NCBI RefSeq assembly: GCF_902686445.1
Contig: NC_062229.1
Location: 3,680,503 to 3,744,502 of the forward strand
Reading direction: 5' to 3'
Length of the DNA: 64,000 nt
Source of the DNA: Sciurus carolinensis
Taxonomy: Eukaryota > Chordata > Mammalia > Rodentia > Sciuridae
The notes under the pieces were generated by a model. The model saw only the letters and a program-made list of their open reading frames with translations, had not been told where the DNA came from and did not search any database. The position numbers and the translations under genes were made by a program. Shown piece after piece: positions 12,353 to 27,472 of the stretch; within the stretch, counting starts at the first letter, position 1; every line of letters starts with the position of its first letter.

Positions 12353-12612
12353 AATACATGAAAACATAAATAAATACATAAATAAATAAATGAGAGATAG
12401 AGAGTTCGCCACAGCTGCCATGAAACGGCACTATGTCACTCCCTATTTCTGCTTTTTCCCAAATCCAGCAGCCCCAAGTGGCTATTGTGAGGTCAACCCT
12501 TTTTCAGGGTCTAGGACTGGGCCCAGGACTCGGAGGGGCTGGGCAAGGGCCTGGCCCCTGAGCTCCCTCCCCGCCCGCAGTTCACCTCTGTCTCACTCTT
12601 CCTAACGTCACT

Positions 12613-12797
12613 GCCGGCATCGGGGTACTGCAGGGGGCTGCTTCCTACCATCAATGCCGGGGATCAGGGTACTGCAGGGGGGCTCTTTCTACCATCATTG
12701 CCGGGGATCAGGCTACTGCAGGGGGGCTCTTCCTACCATCACTGCTGGGGGGCACTTCCTACCATCCTTGCCGGCATGGGTACTGCAGGGGGGATTC
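12613..12797. repeat. 43-44 bp minisatellite, about four copies
   Basis: Units starting at GCCGG begin at 12613, 12656, 12700 and 12770. Each carries gtactgcaggggg then ttcctaccatc. The third unit is 70 bp because of an extra partial copy. Confidence 0.85.
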
Positions 12798-13643
12798 TGC
12801 CAGGTTGCAGGCTCAGAAGCTCTAGGTGTATCACTGTGCCTTCGATGGCAGCTGCGCTCCAGGTGGTTCAGTGGGAAGGAGGGACTCTGCCTGTTCTCCC
12901 CTGCTTTCTCCTGGAGGGGAAAGGAGAAGAGAGGGACCCGTGTGGCTTGGATCACATTCCCCAAAAAGCTGTATGGAAGAATGCAATGGGACCTGAAACG
13001 GGAACAAGGACACCAGGGTGGGCTCCCATCCAACACGACGGGCATCTGTCTACAAAGCAGACTTGGGACCGACAGGCACAGGGGAAGTCAGCTAGAGACA
13101 CAGGCGGAAGCCAAGTGCAGGCACAGGACAGGAGCAAAGCGTCCATGACTCAAGATGTCAAAGGCCACCAGAGGCTGGAAGGAGGCAGGAGCCCCCTTGG
13201 TAGATCAGAGGGAGCGTGGCCCTCTTGACAGCGTGGTCTTGGACGAGCAACCCGCAGAGCAGTGAGAGGCTAAGCCGCAGTTCCAGGCCCCAGGCGGTGG
13301 TTCTGTCCCCTCCAGGCACCGGGGCTGGACTTCAGGATCACCCTCAGTCACCAAAGTCCGTGGATGCTCCAGTGCCTGGTGCTTGTCTCTGAACATTCTG
13401 CCTGTTTCCATGGTGAACCCTCTGGATTCCCACCCGGGCTGGGGTACACTTCACGCCCGCAGGATTCTCTTTTTGCCTGAGACAGTTTCTGTGGCTTCCA
13501 ACCAACAAACCCGACAGGCACACATTCCTGGTCATTTTTTAATTGAGTGTCAAACACCGTTCTGGCTATTGACTTGTGGTGGATTAAACAGAGAAAAGTC
13601 CTTGCTCTCCTGGGCTTCCACCTCAGGAGGCCTTTTGTTGTTG

Positions 13644-13772
13644 TTTTTGAGATAGGATCTCAATAAGTTGCTTAAGCCCTTGCTAAATTGCTGAGGCTGG
13701 TCTTAAATTGCAATTCTCCTGCCTCAGTCTCCCAAATTGCTGGTATTAAAGGTGTGCACCACCTAGCCCGGC
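13644..13772 (-). mobile_element. B1-like SINE monomer
   Basis: Reverse 7SL half (gagataggatctcaataag, ctcctgcctcagtctccc, ggtgtgcacca). Confidence 0.75.
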
Positions 13773-13849
13773 AGTCCAGAGTCTTGTTAAAATGCAAATT
13801 TAGATCCAGCAGATCTTGGGTGGAGCCTGAGAGTCCCTTTTGTTTGCTT

Positions 13850-13921
13850 AGGTGCTGGGGATCAACTCTGGGCCTGCACTTGCTAGCCAAGCACTCTACC
13901 ACTGAGCTACACCCCCAGCCC
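13850..13921 (-). mobile_element. ID SINE
   Basis: Reverse ID: ggtgctggggatcaactctg to accactgagctacaccccc. Confidence 0.82.
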
Positions 13922-13967
13922 AAGAGTCTGTATTTCCGGGGTTTTTTTTGCGGGGGTTGAGTGGAGG

Positions 13968-14143
13968 GGTGCTGGGGATTGAATCCAGGGGTGCTTTACT
14001 ACTGAGCTACATCTCCAGCCCTTTTTATTTTTTATTTTGAGACAGGGTCTCACTAAGTTGCTGAGGCTGACCTCAAACTTGGGATCCTCCCGCTTCGGCC
14101 TCCAGAGTCACTGGGATTACAAAAATGTGCCCCTGCTCCCAGC
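13968..14143 (-). mobile_element. B1-dID SINE
   Basis: Reverse dimer: gctggggattgaatccaggg, actgagctacatctccagcc, gagacagggtctcactaagt. Confidence 0.88.
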
Positions 14144-14325
14144 TTCACGTGTCTGTATTTCTACCAAGATCTCAGCGACTGCTGTCCGTGGAGTACACTT
14201 TGAGTAGGAAAATACTATGCTCAACATTCCACTGAAGGAAAATAAGGAAAGAAAAAGGAATAACGTGTGCTGGGGGTTGCAAGTTTATCTTTTATTATTA
14301 TTATCAATTATGGTGTTTATTTTGT

Positions 14326-14418
14326 AAGAGACCTTGTCTCTGTGTTGCCCATGCTGGCCCTGAGCTCAAGGGCTCCAGTGATCCTCTTGCCTCAGCCTCC
14401 CAAGTGGCTCCCAAGTGG
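14326..14418 (-). mobile_element. B1-like 7SL monomer
   Basis: Reverse: gagaccttgtctctgtgttg and gatcctcttgcctcagcctc, with a local tandem duplication of ccaagtggct. Confidence 0.6.
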
Positions 14419-15030
14419 CTGGGACTAGGGGCCTGCGCAACCCTGAACCCAGCAGCGGTTGCAATTAGAAATCAGAGTGTAAGAACAGTCTCACTGGAGG
14501 GGAGGAGGGGGCTGTGGGGATCACAGGGGGAGAGCATTCCAGGCATGGAAACAGGGCGAGAGTCCTGAGGCAGACGCAGGCCTGGTGGGCTGGGGCACAG
14601 GGAAGGCCAGCATGCAGCAGTGGGAGAGCGAGAGGCAGGGTGCAGGGAGGTACCCTCAGTGGTCGGGGCAGGAGGGGGCAACTGTCAGACTGCATAGAAC
14701 GTGGTGGCTTCTCACTAGGACTTTGAGTGGCAGGAGTCACAGAGGGTTCTCAGAAGGATGGCAGGGGCTCACCCGAGTTTTAAAAGGACTTCCTTCCAGT
14801 CGCGACGGGGAGGATGGCTTTTGACGGGCAGGAGTGGATGCTGTGATAAAAGGGAGGAGGTGACGTCGGCCGGGTGGTGACGGTGTGGGAAGCAGCTGTG
14901 GAGTGGGGAGAGAGGGCGCTGGGTTCTGGTAAACAATGGCAGGCTGAACCCAGAGCCACCGGCAGATTGGACCCGCGCTCGGAGCCAGGAAGAGACAGAT
15001 CCAGGGTCACCCTGAGCTCTACTGAGGGGC

Positions 15031-15049
15031 GGGGGGGGGGGGGGGGGGG
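15031..15049. repeat. Poly(G) run, 19 bp
   Basis: Nineteen uninterrupted G on the plus strand. Confidence 0.95.
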
Positions 15050-15544
15050 CGCGAAGGAGGAGGGTGGGGCCAGGAGAGAAGAGCCGTTTCAGACACGGTA
15101 ATGTGAGGGCTAATCTGAGGCCTTTGAGGGAAGATATGAGGACGGTCTGGAACCGCAGAGACATGCAGGTGGAAGCCAGACCCGGCAGGGACTGTAGGAG
15201 GGAGGATGTGACAGTATCAATGGAGGCGAGAAGGCAAGAGTAAGGGTAGGCCTTTGCAGGCAGAGGGGACAACCAGCGCAGAGGCCGAGGCAGGTCAATA
15301 ACACACGCACTTGCAGCCACGGGTGGGATGACGGCGGCGAGGGCAAGGTGGGCCAAGGCTGAGCCCCGGGCGCTCCGAGGTGGAAGGTGTCTCCAGAGAG
15401 AAACATGACAGGAGAAGAGAAATGACTTCATCATGAACACATCCACCCGCGAGGGACCGCCTGATAAATGAGGGTCTTCTTCTCATGGAATGCCACATGC
15501 GGCTTAAGGAAAGCTAATGCAACTCTGTCACAGTTTGGCTTCTC

Positions 15545-15690
15545 TGGAAGATCCAAGTGCTCCTGGGCACCCATGGGGGACTGGTTCCAGGAACCTCTGC
15601 AGGTGCCCAAACCCTCAGGCGCTCCGGCCCCTCTGTAAAATGCTGTCCTGTTAAAGTCCTCGTGGAGACTCCAAAGCACCTCCAGGCTAA
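15545..15690 (-). mobile_element. Tigger/MER2-like fragment
   Basis: In reverse orientation this shows ggttcctggaaccagtcccc and ccatgggtgcc, the right end of the family, with about 145 bp left. Confidence 0.5.
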
Positions 15691-17022
15691 GACAACGTGA
15701 GTGCCACGCAGGGTTGTTACACAGTGTCATTGAGGGAATAGTGACAGAAAAGCCCGTATGTGCTCAGTGCAGATGCGATTTAAAAGAAAAGACGCGCGAT
15801 CTGCGGTCGAACCTGAGGATGCAGAACCCTTGGATCCGAGCACCAGCTGCACTGAGGTGGAGCTTGGGATGAGACGCCCGTCAGGGGTCAACCGCCGTGG
15901 AAGAGAGAGACAAAAGCGTTGGGCAGGGGAGAGGCCGTGCTGGGCTGCAGGCTGGACGAAGCCTGGGCCCACGGCGGGGGTCTCACGTGGCCCACCAGCA
16001 TCCCAGTCAGGTCAGAATGTCCAGCCTCGTTTCCACCTCTGGGCTCAGTCCCTGGGGGTGGCTTCCTGGGGAGGATGGAACATGGAAGGAGGAGGCTCTC
16101 TACAGCTGGAGGTGACCATAAAGCTGAACGCTAAGGCTTTGGGGGACCACCGCTCCCTGGGCTGGACTGCACGCCCCTCTTCAAAGGAGGATCTGGGTTA
16201 CGCAAGGTAAGTTCCAGAAAGGCAGGGACTCTGAGTGGTACTCCAGCTCTTTTCCAGGGCACAGAGACTTCAGCGTGATTGAATGCATAAATGCACTTTC
16301 CAGTACCTTTCCCAGCAAGGTCCTGTGAGCAGCTTCTGGCCAATGGGATTGAGTGGGGGCGGGGTAGCAGCTTCCTCTTGGGACAGCTGGCTGGCCTGTG
16401 CCCTCCATCCTTCTCTGGGGAAGGAAATGTGCCACCTTGGGTCTTGAAAACACTGTCAGGAGTTGGTGTGTCCTACCCTGCAAGCCAGGCCCCGGATGCT
16501 ACTTGGAGAGACATTTCCTTCTTATGCAGTCACGGGTGCTTCCCTCCCTCACAGATGCTTAACAAGTAGAGACCAGAGCAGCCGCGCAATGATGAGTTAT
16601 AATCCCCAATGTGGATTCTAGATTTTTAAAAGTGATTTTAAATGTAAATTATTTTGTTAGTCCTCTCTTATCGGACATTTACTTCCGATTCTTTGCTAAC
16701 TATGCAACTTTCAAATCTGGTGTCAACTTTGTTCCCAGAAAAGCTGCAGCACTGTCCGTGAACCATTCACCAGTGTCTGTTTACCCACAGCCTCTTCGGC
16801 ACGGTTTCCTTTTCTTTTTAAATTTTGAATTTTTACCAATGCAGCAGGCCTGTTTGCCTTCATTACCCCAAAGGTAACAGCAAATCAGAGCTTCTCTCCA
16901 ATCATGGAATGGTAACTTAAAACTCGTGGGACAGGCTCATTTGCAGTGGACGGCCAAAATATTCATTCATTCAGAATTTACTGAGCCCAACTAACTTTAG
17001 AGCAACAAAACACGCTTCATTT

Positions 17023-17201
17023 TATTTTTGTGGTACTGGAGATGGAACCCAGGGGTACTTTACCACTAAGCAACAGCACCAACACTTTTTTTTTGAAACA
17101 GGGTCTCACTAAGTTACCGAGGCTGGCCGCGAACTTGCTGTTCTCCTGCCTTAGCTTTCCGCATCATTGGGATTACAGGCGTGTACCATCACACCAGGCT
17201 C
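17023..17201 (-). mobile_element. B1-dID SINE
   Basis: Reverse ID half (ggtactggagatggaaccca) and 7SL half (gggattacaggcgtgtacca). Confidence 0.85.
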
Positions 17202-17287
17202 AAAACTTTAAGTATTTCTGGAGTAAATACAATGTGCCAAGCACTATTCTAAAGTTCCTTGTCCTCTTTTAAGATTTCAGTTCACTC

Positions 17288-17362
17288 TGGGCTGGGAGTG
17301 TGATTGGTGGTAGAGCATTTGGATAGCGCATGCAAGGCCCTGGGTTCCACCCCCAGTATCAC

Positions 17363-17401
<39 letters not shown>
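17288..17401 (+). mobile_element. ID SINE with a long poly(A) tail
   Basis: ctgggctgggagtgtgattg to ggttccacccccagtatcac, followed by about 38 A. Confidence 0.85.
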
Positions 17402-17403
<2 letters not shown>

Positions 17404-17664
17404 CTTGAAGATGCACTTTTCTTATTCTGATGCCTAATCAAAAAGTTCTGATTAATACTTCCTAAGAATCATAGAGATGAATAAGACAGCAGAAGTTCTG
17501 GTCCCAGACAGCTCAGTTCTACAGTCAACAAAGGAGAAAACAAACAAATTAATGGAATTGTTTTGGACAGCGGTACCACACAGAAGACAGGTCAACAAAA
17601 GTGGTCCAGGGACACTTCTCCAGGGGGTTAATTTTTGCTTGAGAATGACTGACTTAATTACTTT

Positions 17665-17809
17665 TGGTAATGGGGACTGAACCCAGAAGTGCTTTACCGC
17701 TGAACCATATCCCAGTCCTTTTTATTTTTTGAGACAGGGTCTTGCTAAGTTGCTGAAGCTGGCCTCTAACTTACCATCCTCCTGCCACAGTCTCCTGATT
17801 TGCCACCAG
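17665..17809 (-). mobile_element. B1-dID SINE, shortened
   Basis: Reverse ID half (tggggactgaacccagaagt) and 7SL half (gagacagggtcttgctaagt). Confidence 0.78.
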
Positions 17810-18421
17810 GCAATTGATGACAGGCCTTTGCTGTCCCAACAGGAAAAGTCCTCTACTCTCAAACTTCCTTATCACATGTTGACTTTTGGCTCAGTATGAA
17901 TTTAATCAGAACCTACTGTGTATCAGACACTTTTCTAGACTCTGCATGCAAAGTAAGGGACAATTCTTAGAAGGTAACATTAGAACAGAAAGATGAAAGA
18001 ATCCACCTTGAAAAAATCTGAAGAAAACGAGAGCCCTAAACCTCACCAGACACTGCCTATTTCTTACCCTTTGCCCATTCTCTTCCTTCTGATAGGAATG
18101 CCTTTCCCCAGCTAATGAACTCTCATTCATCCTTCAAAACCCAGTCCCAACATCCACTCCCTAGGAAGCTTTGCAGATCCAGCTCCAGGCGGAGTCCACA
18201 ATATGCACCTATGTCTCCCACAACGTGGGGATCCTTCCTCTATCTCACAGGTTACCAAAAATGGATGGGGATGTCTCAAGGGCAGTTGGCCCCACCAGGC
18301 TGGAAGTTCTTCCAGGCCAGGGTCCAGGCTGAGTTCTCTCTAGAACCCCACTTCTAAGATGGACTGTGGGCACAGTAGAGTTGATTTAAAAAAAAAAAAG
18401 TAAGGAATACAGAGATGAATT

Positions 18422-18624
18422 AGGCCGGGCATGGTGCGGCACGCCTGTAATCCCAGCGGCTCGGGAGGTTGAGGCAGGAGGATCACGAGTTCAAAGCCAC
18501 CCTCAACAAAAGCCAGGCGCTAAGCAATTCAGTGAGACCCTGTTTCTAAATAAAACACGAAATAGGGCTGGAGATATGGCTCGGTGGATGAATGCCCTTG
18601 AGTTCAATTCCAGGTACCCCCACC

Positions 18625-18653
<29 letters not shown>
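18422..18653 (+). mobile_element. B1-dID SINE, about 120 bp upstream of the CLPP CpG island
   Basis: Nearly full dimer: gccgggcatggtgcggcacg to gagttcaattccaggtaccc, with a poly(A) of about 28. Confidence 0.9.
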
Positions 18654-18655
<2 letters not shown>

Positions 18656-18779
18656 CCCAAGAAAAAGAAAAAGAAATTTAAAAAAGGAAAGAAAAGTAAA
18701 CATAAGACAAGTCAATCAGGAAGAGAAATCGAACCTAAGAGTTGGAGAACGCCCACTTCCTCCGCTGGCCCCGCCCCTT

Positions 18780-18896
18780 CAGGCTGCACCCACTCTCCCG
18801 GAAGTGAGGGCCCGTTGAGCGTGCGCCGCGGGCGCAAAGCACGTTGGGAGCTGTAGTTCTGCCGTCGGACGGAAGCCGAGGCGGTTGCTCGGCGGC
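18780..18896 (+). promoter_or_regulatory. CLPP promoter, start of CpG island
   Basis: GC- and CpG-rich DNA begins near 18760 and continues to about 19330. An ETS site CCGGAAGTG lies at 18798-18806. A ZNF143/THAP11-type element (minus-strand reading ACTACAGCTCCCAACGTGC) lies at 18839-18857, about 40 bp before the start codon. There is no TATA box. The transcription start itself is not visible. Confidence 0.7.
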
Positions 18897-23224
<4,328 letters not shown>

Positions 23225-23390
23225 GAGCCACAGCTCCCCTCCAGGGCAGCACCAGGACCTGGGCCAGCCAGACCCCGAGGCTGCCCCTCTCAGCTCTCAC
23301 TGCTTGCTGGGCCTGGAGGAGCCCCTGGAGGAACTTTGGATGGGGGTGCCTGATGGGCAGGGCCGTCTGGCTGAGACACTGTGATTTTAA

Positions 23391-23396
23391 ATTAAA
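23391..23396 (+). terminator. CLPP poly(A) signal ATTAAA
   Basis: ATTAAA lies 167 bp after the CLPP stop codon and is followed by a T/G-rich stretch (tctttgtgttctttattctg), the usual downstream element. Confidence 0.75.
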
Positions 23397-23399
23397 TCT

Positions 23400-25050
23400 T
23401 TGTGTTCTTTATTCTGTGTCTGAGGCACTTTTGCTTCATGACGTTGGGCACACGTGTGCGTGTCACCAGGGCTCCTCTTTTCCCTGACCCCAAGTCTCTG
23501 ACCATCCCTTCCTTCAACAAACTCCTGAGCATAACCTATATCCCAGGCTGTGAAGAAAACACGAAAAGCCAGCTTCAGTGAACTTACACTCTTGGCGGGG
23601 AGGCAGACAGTTAAAAAGAGAGAATCAGGTGTGTAGATGTGTGAGGTAACATTTCTCCATGGGTGGTCAGAGCAGGCCTCACCAAGGTGAAATTTCAGCC
23701 AAGACCTGAAGGAAATGGGGGTGAAGCATAGCAACAGCAGAAATTTGGCTGAGATGTGGCTCAGCAGTGGATCTCTTAGCACACCTGAAGCTCTGGGTAC
23801 AACCTCAGTGCTACAAAAACAAAATTCTGGAGTCCAATTAGGAGATTTGGAATAATCCAGATGGAGATTAATTGTAGTTCTAATGGGGTGGCAGGTGTAA
23901 GCGCAAAAGGACAGGAAGTAGACCTCTGTAGATTCAGAGAAGCCTTTATTCCTTTGAATATTCGGGCGCCATTTGGGTCCCCTTTCCAGATGGGAAAATG
24001 GCCGCCAGTTAGAGTGAATTCTGGTTTTATAGGGTACGAGGAGGAGGATGTAATCATTGTGCACGGGCAGTTTTGACCATCTGGGGCTAGTTGTACAGGT
24101 TAGAACCAGACCCTGAAGGATGAGTATTCAAATCTTGCCCAGTGTCACGCAAGACTAGGTTGACACGGGGAAGGCCAAGGTGAGACATTCCATATCCACC
24201 CCTTTCCTTTGGAGCCCAATGTTATGAATGTACTGGGAGAGGTTTAATGTTTGGCCAATTTCCTTTCCCACTTCGCGAGCCACACCGTTCCTCCATTTTC
24301 TTAAGGGAGTTATTTTATAGGAATATTATTTTCCATAACCCTTCAGCAGGAAGTAGTCAGACTCTAGATAGGTTTTAAAGACGCTCATCAGACAGATGTG
24401 AGAGCAGTCTGCAAACCGAGCAGTTAGAAAAGTAGAGAGCTGTTAACAGTGGGAAGCTGAGGGCGGGCAGCAGGTTTGGGGGCAGGATCGGGAGTGATGC
24501 TGAATGTGATATGGTTGATGTTTGCCTCTCAACATCCCAGGGTCAGGGTTAAAATGACACAGAAGCCATTAGTGTACAGATGAAGTAGTTGTCAGGCTGA
24601 CCTATTGGATTTGGTACTGTGCATGTTCCTGGTGGCCTTAAATCAGAGCACTTGGGTGCTGTGGGGACCAAAAGCCAGGCTACAGTGAATCCAGGAAAAA
24701 CGAGGGAAACTGCAATACATGTCTTTCAGGGCATTTTAGTATAAAGGGGAGCGGAGTACAGAGTATGTAGCTGGAGGGAAAGGCAGGGTTTTGTTTAAAA
24801 GGTGGAGCATTCGGAGGGTTAGGATCATCTAAAGAATCTTTAAAAGACCATCACAGTGCTACAATTAAACCTCAACAAAACAAAAACGACCAAACAAAAA
24901 TCAGTACGCAGAGAAGAGGAAATGAATGATGCCTGGTTTTGACCTTTGCTCTCAACTCCCTAACCGAAAACTTGGTCCCATCCCATAAACTTACAGGCTT
25001 GACTCCTATTCTCTTGACCCTTCACGGCACCCGGACCGGACTCTGCTCTT
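23400..25050. other. CLPP-ALKBH7 intergenic region
   Basis: Apart from one ID element this is unassigned, moderately AT-rich DNA. Around 23530-23740 it resembles a widespread ancient mammalian repeat, but I cannot name it. Confidence 0.45.
23747..23822 (+). mobile_element. ID SINE, diverged
   Basis: ggctgagatgtggctcagca to gggtacaacctcagtgc. Confidence 0.65.
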
Positions 25051-25083
25051 AACCTCTAAACCTCTAACCCTCTAACCTCTAAG
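25050..25083. repeat. Telomere-variant-like (CCTCTAA)n
   Basis: About five tandem copies of the CTCTAAC/CCTCTAA heptamer with single-base slips. Confidence 0.7.
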
Positions 25084-25199
25084 GCCGACTCCATAACCTT
25101 GACTTTGGCCCAGTCCTCCTACCTTGGACGCCAGGCCAGAACCCGTCTTGGCCTTCATATCGGGTCCTGGCCAAGAACCAGCTAACTTGAACCTTTTCC

Positions 25200-25478
25200 C
25201 ATCGCCAATAAAAGAGGCAGGGCGAGAAGGGGCGACGGACGACACCGCCAATGCAGACTAAGCCGCCGAGGTCGAGGGCTCCCCACAGAGTTGGAGCGGA
25301 GGCGGGCTCAGAGGAGCCAATAGCTGGACAGGGCGAGGGAGCCGCAACCAGTAGCCTCGGGCAAGGGGCGGGGCCGTGTGACCGCCAATCGCTGGAGGAG
25401 GCGGAGAGGACGCAGCCAATGGCTCTAGGGCGGGGCGTGCCCTGAACTCGGCTTCCTCCGTGACCCGGCTCCCGGACC
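25200..25478 (+). promoter_or_regulatory. ALKBH7 promoter with four CCAAT boxes
   Basis: Four forward CCAAT boxes lie at 25205-25209, 25317-25321, 25385-25389 and 25416-25420, in GC-rich DNA directly upstream of the ALKBH7 start. Multiple spaced CCAAT boxes are typical NF-Y promoters. The CpG-rich zone extends into intron 1 to about 25870. Confidence 0.65.
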
Positions 25479-27143
25479 ATGGCCGGGAGTGGGAGGTTGG
25501 CGCTGCGGGCGCTGCCCGGGTCGGGCTGGGTGCGGGGCTCGGGCCCGGCGGTGCTGAGACGCCTGCGGGAGTCGGCCGTGGTACAGCCCGGCTTCCTGAG
25601 CAAGGACGAAGAGGAGACGCTGAGCCGGGAGCTGGAGCCTGAGCTGCGCCGCCGCCGCTACGAGTACGATCACTGGGACGCGGTGAGGCCAGAGGGGACC
25701 GGGTCCGCGTCGGGGGCGGGGCCTGGGTGAGGGGCGTGTTGGGGCGGGCCCCCATGTGGGCGGGGTGTGGGCGGAGTCTGACTAAGGGGCGGGGACAGGG
25801 AAGCTGAACACTGGAGTGGGCGGGATCACGCCGGGGGCGGGGCCTAGAGCAGGTGTCAGTGTCTGAGGCCGGGAGCCCTACAGAGATGGGGCCTTGCTGT
25901 GGGTCGGCCTGGTGGGGGCGGAGCCTGGAATTTGTGCAGAGGGGTGGGACCTGGGGATGGGAACCTGGGGACGACAAGAGCTCTTTGTAATGAGAGCAAG
26001 GTCTTAACTAGAGACAGGATCTGGAGCTAAGGGATATTTGGGACCAAGGTTAGGGTTAGAAATGGATGTGGAAGGAGATGAGAGAGGGTCAGTGGTTGGG
26101 GCAGACTAAGTAGGGTCTTGGGTGGGATCAGGTTGAGAGCGGAGACTGAAACAATGAAATTGGGGTGGGGCCAGCCCTGGGGACCTGGAATTGGAGCCCG
26201 AGGTCGACCTAGGGGACAGGGATGGGGAGGGTCCCAGTATAAATGAGACTTAGCTAAGGCCTTCATTGTGACAGGGGCCAGGTTAGGGGTGGGATTGTGA
26301 GTTGGGGGCAGGGATAAAGGTCATGCTGGGAAAACTAGTCCTTGCTCTGGGCTTTGCCCCTTTGTGCCTGGGGTTCCTTATTTTCTCTGGGAGCTCTCAG
26401 ACATGACCCAAGCCCTCTGTGCAGGCCATCCACGGCTTCCGGGAGACAGAGAAGTCCCGCTGGTCAGAGGCCAGCCAGGCCATCCTGCAGCGTGTGCAGT
26501 CAGCTGCCTTTGACCCTGGCCAGACCCTGCTGTCCCGGGTGCATGTGCTAGACCTGGAACCTCGGGGCTACATCAAGCCCCACGTGGACAGTGTCAAGGT
26601 GGGCAGAAGCCAGCACGTGGGAGTTCCCAATGGTGGGTGGACGGGCCAGGCCAAGCCAGACCCTGACCACCATGCTGCTGCCTCTTCCAGTTCTGTGGAG
26701 CCACCATCGCTGGCCTGTCCCTGCTTTCTCCCAGCGTCATGCGACTCGTGCACACCCAGGAGCCAGGGCAGTGGCTGGAACTGTTGCTGGAGCCTGGTTC
26801 CCTCTATATCCTAAGGTGCATCCAGCCAAGAGCCCACCCGTCAGCGTCCTGTGCTGCTAGCCCTTCTCCACTGGCCTTCACAGCAGGGACTACCATTGCC
26901 CTGGGGCGACTGGGACCCCCGTCTACCTAGGGCAGGGCTACCCCCAGCCCACCCCCTCTTAGCCTCTGTTTCTCTTGCAGGGGCTCAGCCCGTTATGACT
27001 TCTCTCATGAGATTCTTCGGGATGAAGAGTCATTTTTTGGGGAGCGTCGGATTCCCCGGAGCCGACGCATCTCTGTGATCTGCCGCTCCCTCCCTGAGGA
27101 GCTGGGACCAGGGCAGCCTGGACAGCCACCCACAGCCTGCTGA
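25479..27143 (+). CDS. ALKBH7: Alpha-ketoglutarate-dependent dioxygenase AlkB homolog 7, mitochondrial
   Basis: Four exons, 25479-25682, 26425-26598, 26691-26815 and 26981-27143, join in frame to 221 residues, the same length as the human protein. It is an Fe(II)/2-oxoglutarate oxygenase of the AlkB family acting in mitochondria, linked to fatty-acid metabolism and programmed necrosis. The iron ligands are visible as His121 and Asp123 in KPHVDS and His177 in DFSHE. The 2-oxoglutarate-contacting arginines correspond to Arg197 and Arg203 in SRRISVICR. Residues 1-30 are rich in Arg, Leu and Gly with no acidic residue until 31, fitting a mitochondrial leader. It lacks the nucleotide-recognition lid of DNA-repair AlkB proteins. 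All introns are GT-AG. The gene runs tail to tail into PSPN. Confidence 0.97.
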
Positions 27144-27185
27144 CCCCCAGACCCATCCCTGTTTCACCCAGACCCCGGGTTTGTG

Positions 27186-27191
27186 AATAAA
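27186..27191 (+). terminator. ALKBH7 poly(A) signal AATAAA
   Basis: AATAAA begins 43 bp after the ALKBH7 stop codon, so the 3' UTR is only about 60 bp. Confidence 0.85.
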
Positions 27192-27338
27192 ACTGGAGAA
27201 GGGACAGCAGCCTTCTTGCTCTGGCTCTCCTGAGACTGACCCATGCAGGGCAGGCTCAGGGTCGCACCTGCCCATGCAGCCAAGTGCGGCGAGGTCATAT
27301 GCCAGCTTAGCAGGTCACAAGGCCAGGAGAGCAGATTC

Positions 27339-27344
27339 TTTATT
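27339..27344 (-). terminator. PSPN poly(A) signal AATAAA
   Basis: On the minus strand AATAAA lies about 130 bp after the PSPN stop codon. It is only ~150 bp from the opposing ALKBH7 signal, so the two transcripts end almost against each other. Confidence 0.75.
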
Positions 27345-27472
27345 GTGCTCATTGCCAGCGCCCAGCCCACCACCCCTCCCTGTCTTCTTGCTTCCAGGCC
27401 TCCAATAAATAAGTCAGCCCAGCTCCTCCAGTGCTCCACGCACAGGGAACCAGGGCTCTGGGCCGGGTACCC

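Larger units (their letters stand above)
8486..18759. other. ACER1-CLPP intergenic region
   Basis: Contains only the SINEs, L1 and Tigger fragments, minisatellite and simple repeats listed separately. The stretch 14460-16600 is GC-rich and unassigned; it reads like very old interspersed repeat DNA, but I cannot name the family. No gene seen. Confidence 0.55.

Noticed and set aside
12613..12797. Regular repeats as a possible CRISPR array
   Set aside because: Units are contiguous 43-44 bp tandem copies without spacers in a mammalian genome; it is a minisatellite.
23387..24064. 225-codon minus-strand open frame after CLPP
   Set aside because: Composition is not protein-like and no family is recognised; likely chance in old repeat DNA.
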